From contig NC_077227.1 of NCBI RefSeq assembly GCF_027887165.1, positions 70,691,252 through 70,755,251 on the forward strand: a stretch of 64,000 nucleotides of DNA, given 5' to 3'. Of the stretch, positions 59,080 through 64,000 are shown one piece after another; position 1 is the first letter of the stretch; the number at the start of each line of letters is the position of its first letter. The notes under the pieces were generated by a model that was given only the letters and a program-made list of their open reading frames with translations, was not told the DNA's origin and made no database searches. The stretch is from Monodelphis domestica (lineage: Eukaryota > Chordata > Mammalia > Didelphimorphia > Didelphidae). The position numbers and the translations under genes were made by a program.

Positions 59080-59700
59080 GGATTTACAGAGAACTACTCC
59101 AGAGCAATTTGGAACCAGGCCCAAAGGGCTATAAATTGTGCATATCCTTTGACCCAAAGCTATCAAACAATCCCAAAGCTATCAAACAAAAAGGAAAATG
59201 ACTTCTATGTATAAAAATATTGATAGCAGCTCTTCTTGTGGTGGAAAAGAATTGGAAATTGAGGAGTGGCTGAACAAGTTGTAGTATATGGTTTTGATGA
59301 AATACTTTTGTACTATAAGAAGTGACAAGACTGGTTACTCTCAGAGAAACCTTGAAAGACTTACATGAATTGATGGAAAGTGAAATGAACAGAACCTCAA
59401 TAACAGCAATATGGAATCTGTGAATGACTTAGCTATTCTCAACAATACAATGATCTAAGACAATTCCAAAGAACTAATGATGAAAAATGTTAACCACCTA
59501 CAAGAAAAAAATCTGAATTCAGATTGAAACAATTTTGTTTTCTTTGTTTTTCCTGTTTCTTTTTTCAACATGGCTAACATGGAAATATGTTTTGCATGAT
59601 TTCACATGTATAATTACAACCACATTTCTTGCCTTCACAATTGTTAAGGGAGGGGGGGAGAGATTTGGAAGTCAAATCTAAAATGAATGTTAAAAATGTC
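59080..59700 (+). mobile_element. L1 LINE 3' end
   Basis: AGAGCAATTTGGAACCAGGC, AAAAATATTGATAGCAGCTC, GAGGAGTGGCTGAACAAGTT and GCATGATTTCACATGTATAA in order. It contains a tandem duplication of the 19-bp unit cccaaagctatcaaacaat at 59153-59189. Confidence 0.85.
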
Positions 59701-60054
59701 AATAATATTTTTAAATATTTTTAAATAAATATTTTATAATTTTACATATTATATACCCTTTGGTGCATTTGGGAGGGTTTATCTTGACAAGGAGAAGGAT
59801 AACTTCTTAAGCTGAGACAGGTGAAGGAAGAGCTAGTGGAGGAGAACATCTGAGTGATGTGACGTGAGAAGGAGGGGAGGAGAGGGAGTTCTTAACTAAT
59901 GACTTTAATGTTTCTATCATACTTTATAAAAGAATTACAGGTTTCATAGCAAATCTAGAGTGTATATATCTGATGCTTCTTCATGGTATGGACATTCAGT
60001 TTTCAAATGATGTGCTAGTTGATATAATCAAGGTAAAACAGGTATATCATCATA

Positions 60055-60240
60055 GGATCATGGACTTAGAGTTGAATAGGAACTTTGAAGTCAAGTCTCA
60101 TTTTTCAGATGAAGAAACTAAGGTACAGACAACTTAAGTGACTTGAACAAGGTCACACAGCTAGTGACCAGGGTGGAATTTGGACCTAGGTCTTCATGAT
60201 TCCCAGTCCATTGTCCCATCCACTCTACCAGGTTGCCTCC
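60055..60240 (-). mobile_element. MIR-like SINE
   Basis: GGATCATGGACTTAGAGTTG, CAGATGAAGAAACTAAGGTA and AAGGTCACACAGCTAGTGAC. Confidence 0.75.
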
Positions 60241-60339
60241 CTCAGCTTCAAGTAGGAAACTGGGTCGCCTAAGAGGGTCCTCCAAACAACATTATCTGTG
60301 GGTTTCATGGTATCCTACGTGAAAACTAGACTGATCTCT

Positions 60340-60600
60340 TTTGGTTGTTATTGAGTCATTTCATTCATGTCTCACTCTCTGTGACCTCATTTGGAGTTTT
60401 CTTGGCAAAAATACTGGAGTGGTTTGCCATTTCCTTCTCCAGCTTATTTTACAGGTAAGGAAACTGAGGCAAATAGGAATACATGATCTGCCCAAGGTCT
60501 CACAGCTAGTAAGTGTCAAGGTCAGATTTGAACTCATGAACTTGAGTTTTCCAGACTTCAGGCCCAGCACTCTATACAGGGCATCATCTAGCTGCCTATG
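60340..60600 (-). mobile_element. RTE-tailed CORE-SINE
   Basis: Tail TTCATGTCTCACTCTCTGTG, TTTTCTTGGCAAAAATACTG, core GTAAGGAAACTGAGGCAAAT and head GGCATCATCTAGCTGCC. Confidence 0.87.
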
Positions 60601-61239
60601 GTATGATATCTACACCAATGGAATTATAGATTCTTGAAGCATTGACATAAGTGTGAAGATTATTAGAGAATTTTAAGAAATTTTAAAAGTCCCCCCAAAT
60701 CAACATTGTTCATGGGTTTCATGGGATCCTAAATTTATCTAAACTAGAGAGGATCCTTCATGTCCCATCCATAGCTTCTACCTCTGGCTCATGGGCTTGC
60801 TCCTTTATTCTGTACTCTTCCGAGTTCCCTGGCTCATATATTGTACAGGTATCCCTTCCACATTGTGGGGCTTAGGCACATGGAACCTTGTGATCCAGAA
60901 ACTCCTCATAAAATTTTTTGGCCTTCCCTTCATACCAAAGAAGATGAATTTTTTCTTTCTTATATGGGGTATTTACAGTACATTTATGAGTTACTTTGGA
61001 TGCTCAGGTTAAGACCTCTTCACCCTTGCCCTGCTCCCTGGCTTCTTGGAGGCTGACCCAGTCAGCCAAAGGATGCTCTTGTCTTGCTCTCAATCCTTTA
61101 TGAATCAGACCAATGATCTTTTAAAAATTATTTTAATCTATTTATTCAAACCAAGAAATGCACTAGCAGAATTTTCAAGCCAGATAGTTGTAATGGAGAT
61201 TAGCACATTAAGAAGAGCGAACCTCATGTCTGAAATTGT

Positions 61240-62570
61240 TTTTCAATGATATTTTATTTTTTCCCAATTACATAGAAAGACAATTTTTAACATTCATTTT
61301 TTTAAGTTTTGAGTTCCAGATTTTCTACCTCCTTCTCACCTCCCTCTCCCTTCCTCCCCCCTAAGAAAATAAATAAGCAATCTTGATATCAATTTTACAT
61401 ATGCAGTCATGCAAAACATTTTTCATATTAGCCAATTTGTAGAAAAGATATCAAACCAAAAACAAGAAGAAGAAAAAGAAAGAAAGTGCACTATAACATG
61501 TTTCGATCTGCATTCATACCTTAGTTTTTTCTTGGAGGGCAGATGCCATTTTTCATCATGGATCTCTGGGATTGTACTGATCACTGCATTGCTGAGAACA
61601 GTTAAGTCTTTCACAATTGTTCATCAAAAAATATTGCTGTCATGGTGTACAATGTTCTTCTGGTTCTGTTCATTTCACTTTGCAGTAATTCATGTAAGTC
61701 TTTCCAGATTTTTGTCATCCTGCTTGTCACTTTTTATAGCACAATAGTATTCCATCACAATTCTATGCCCCAATTGTTTAGCCATTCCTCAATTGATGGA
61801 CAACCGCTCATTTTCCAATTCTTTTCTACCAAAAAAAAAGTTGCAATAAATTTTTTTACAAATAGGTCCATTCCTCCTCCCTTTTTTACCTCTTTGGGAT
61901 ATAGACCTAGTAATGATATTGACAGATCAAAGAATATATACACAGTTTTAAAGTACTTTAAGTATAGCTCCAAATTGCTCTCCAGAATGATTGAATCAGA
62001 TCACAACTCCAATTGTCCATTTTTTCATATCCCCTCCAATATTTATAATTTTCCTTTTCTATCATATTAATCCTATAGGTGTGAGGTAGTATGTCAGAAT
62101 TGTTTTTAATTTGCATTTCTCAAATCAAGTGATTTGGGGCATTTTTTCTTATGACTATAAATGGTTACATATATGTATATATATGTTTCCATCTGAAATC
62201 TGCTTGTCTATGTCCTTTGACCATTTATAAATTGGAAAATGACTTTTATTTTTTTATAAATTTGATTTACTTCTCTATATATTTGAGAAATTAACCCTTA
62301 TCAAAGAAAGATACCTGCTGTAAAATTTTTCCCTAGCTTTCAGTTTTCCTTCTAATCCTGGTTATATTTTGTTCGAACAAAACCTTTTTAATATGAAAAT
62401 TACCCATTTCACATTTTATAATGCTCTCCATCTCTGGTCCTACATTCTTCCCTGATCCACAGATCTGAAGAGTAAACTATTCCATGTTCCCTTAATTTGC
62501 TTATAGTATCACCCTTGATGTGTAGATCATGTACCCATCTTGACTGTTTAGTGGTATATGGTGTGAGATG
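61240..62570 (-). mobile_element. old L1 LINE 3' end, 1.3 kb
   Basis: A long reverse copy: TTTTCCCAATTACATAGAAA at its 3' end, GTACAATGTTCTTCTGGTTC, ATAGTATTCCATCACAATTC, GATGGACAACCGCTCATTTT, CAAATTGCTCTCCAGAATGA, and in the ORF2 3' part ACCCATCTTGACTGTTTAGT. More diverged than 27786 and 46808. Confidence 0.82.
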
Positions 62571-62902
62571 TTGCAGTCCAACGGTCTGGAGACTGAGCAA
62601 CCCCTTGCCAACACCACTGGTTGGCGGACCCAATTGTAACATTTGCAAGGCTGATGTTGTCTGCAGGATCTGTGAGATCTGTTGGGTCAATGAACTTTGC
62701 AAGGTCCTAAGTCTAAGGGTGTCCCTGGTTCTGGTGTCAGGGGAAAGAAATGTCCTTCTGCCTTGAATGCCTCCATCCCCATTCCATTTAACTCCATTTC
62801 CCCTCTGTATATTTGTGTATGTCTTCCCTGTGTCCTTCCCTTACCCCATCCCTTGTCTGTTCTGATTCCTTGACTAATCGCTTCTCTCCCATCTCTCCAT
62901 AG

Positions 62903-62978
62903 GCACGATGACTTGAAGGAAATGTTGGACACCAACAAAGATTCTCTCAAGTTGGAGGCCATGAAGAGGATTGTGGCG
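62903..62978 (+). CDS. AP3B2: AP3B2 exon 2
   Basis: Acceptor CTCTCCATAG ends at 62902. The first base completes the arginine codon begun in exon 1, followed by 25 residues, [20 protein letters not shown] then KRIVA, and a GTGAGG donor (62979). It is the start of the adaptin N-terminal (alpha-solenoid) domain of the AP-3 beta subunit, highly conserved with AP3B1 (NEDLKQML and KLDAMKRIVG). The exon ends in phase 0. There are no stops or frameshifts. Confidence 0.97.
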
Positions 62979-63959
62979 GTGAGGGAAGGAGAGGGGGAGG
63001 CCAATGGAAAGACCTGACAGGATGCCTACTGTATAAATGGAGATTTTGAACCTTTGGACTTCATCCCCCAGAAATCCCTTAGTATTTCCCAAAATTCCTT
63101 TTATTTTATTATTTTATTAAAATCCTTTTTTTTTAAACCCTTACCTTCCGTCTTGGAGTCAATACTGTGTATTGGCTCCAAGGCAGAAGAGTGGTAAGGG
63201 CTAGGCAATGGGGGTCAAGTGACTTGCCCAGGGTCACACAGCTGGGAAGTGTCTGAGGCCAGATTTGAACCTAGGACCTCCCGTCTCCAGGGCTAGCTCT
63301 CAATCCACTGAGCTACCCAGCTGCCCCCTAAAATCCTTTTAATCTCTCCACTACATTGGTGGTCATGTTTGTATGAGTTCTCTCCCTCTCTCGCCTCTTT
63401 TTCTTATAACCAGGCTGGGTTCAGGTAGTTCTTTTACTTTACTTTACTTTACTTATTTTTAATAACTTTAATAAGTTATTATTAATATTATAAAATTAAA
63501 TTTAAAATTTTAATAATTAAAATTTAAAAAACTTAAAAATATAATATTGAATATTCATTTTAATTTTTACACTACATTGGTGGGAAGATCCTTCTTTCAT
63601 CCTCTTTGGGTCCAGCCCACTTGATACTAAATGAATCACTTAAGATCTAAAAACAGTATGTCAAGCAAATTCATTTTTGTCTGAGGAACTCATAGGATAA
63701 GTATGGCACAAAGGTAGGCTAGAGGATGGTAACATTGGACCGTCGGGTGGAGGGTGGAGGAAGGGATAAGGGAGGTGTCCCCAAGGACAGACCTTTCTCA
63801 GGTAAGCTTAAACTTAGAGAAGACAGCCTAACCTGAGAGAGCCTTTGGGGACCAGTCCTGCCTCCAGAGGACCATTCTGAGGATGTATATTTCTCCATCT
63901 GGCGATAGCCCCTTTTGTGCATTACTACTCATCATTCTAGCTCCATCTTCCTCCCCCAG
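62979..63959 (+). other. AP3B2: AP3B2 intron 2, 981 bp, phase 0
   Basis: Donor GTGAGG and acceptor CTTCCTCCCCCAG. It contains a MAR1/WSINE1-like SINE (63130-63328), a TTTAC run near 63433-63450 and an AT-rich patch at 63456-63560. The rest, 63561-63959, is unique. Confidence 0.95.
63118..63340 (-). mobile_element. near-consensus MAR1/WSINE1-like SINE with 12-bp target duplication
   Basis: The SINE (63130-63328) is flanked by taaaatcctttt at 63118-63129 and 63329-63340. It reads from the T-run and AAACCCTTACCTTCCGTCTT through AGTGTCTGAGGCCAGATTTG to the head GAGCTACCCAGCTGCCCC. It is among the least diverged SINEs in the window. Confidence 0.93.
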
Positions 63960-64000
63960 ATGATTGCTCGTGGGAAGAATGCCTCTGACCTGTTCCCAGC
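63960..64000 (+). CDS. AP3B2: AP3B2 exon 3, truncated by the window end
   Basis: After acceptor CCTCCCCCAG (ends 63959) the frame encodes MIARGKNASDLFP plus two bases of the next codon, continuing the adaptin domain in phase with exon 2 (KRIVA then MIARGKNASDLFP). It matches AP3B2; the AP3B1 equivalent is MIAKGKNASELFP. The exon continues beyond the window. Confidence 0.96.
   Translation, partial: MIARGKNASDLFP

Larger units (their letters stand above)
38729..62902 (+). other. AP3B2: AP3B2 intron 1, 24.2 kb, phase 2
   Basis: Donor GTGAGG at 38729 and acceptor CTCTCCATAG ending at 62902. The first 1.9 kb (to 40589) is repeat-free and GC-rich and contains an RE1-like element. The remainder is dominated by L2, L1, L3 and SINE copies, with one repeat-free GC-rich island near 43640-45160 that contains a candidate alternative first exon. 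Unique stretches with nothing recognised are 41581-42296, 43151-43640, 44226-45167, 45990-46798, 47542-48344, 48481-48939, 49244-49909, 53836-54888, 55131-55621, 56291-56594, 56673-57484 and 60601-61239. Confidence 0.92.

Overview
This is vertebrate nuclear DNA, almost certainly from a marsupial. The interspersed repeats are metatherian: tRNA-derived CORE-SINEs of the MAR1/WSINE1 type, RTE-tailed CORE-SINEs, Ther-1/MIR copies, and L1 3' ends of a marsupial kind sit beside old L2 and L3/CR1 LINEs. Near-consensus WSINE1-like copies (for example 63130-63328) mildly favour an Australian marsupial over an opossum, but I cannot name the species. Most open reading frames here are chance frames in repeats or introns, so only five exon segments are called as genes, plus one candidate alternative exon.

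Left edge (1-7099, minus strand): the first two coding exons of NR2E3, the photoreceptor-specific nuclear receptor. Exon 2 (125-1) encodes the first zinc finger and runs off the window one base before the expected splice donor. A short exon 1 (7099-7042) carries the start codon, joined by a phase-1 intron of about 6.9 kb. Middle (7100-38200): about 31 kb of intergenic DNA with no recognisable gene. It holds nested SINEs, L1 and L2 fragments, long GGAA/AAAG, GATA/GACA and CT arrays, and a strongly degenerate minisatellite at 19280-20150.

Right half (38200-64000, plus strand): the 5' end of AP3B2, the neuronal beta subunit of the AP-3 vesicle-coat adaptor. A GC-rich promoter leads into exon 1 (38616-38728), a 24.2-kb intron 1, exon 2 (62903-62978), a 981-bp intron 2, and the first 41 bases of exon 3 (63960-64000). 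Splice phases and protein sequence agree throughout. Intron 1 contains two notable signals. One is a REST/RE1-like element whose half-sites have the expanded spacing REST is known to accept (39805-39827). The other is a 420-bp open frame (43806-44225) with a splice donor in the same phase as AP3B2 exon 1, a candidate alternative first exon under a second promoter.

NR2E3 and AP3B2 are transcribed away from each other, with start codons 31.5 kb apart. In human both genes are on chromosome 15 but about 10 Mb apart, and in mouse they are on different chromosomes, so their adjacency here is itself informative. Family assignments come from recognition by eye; nothing was searched or computed.
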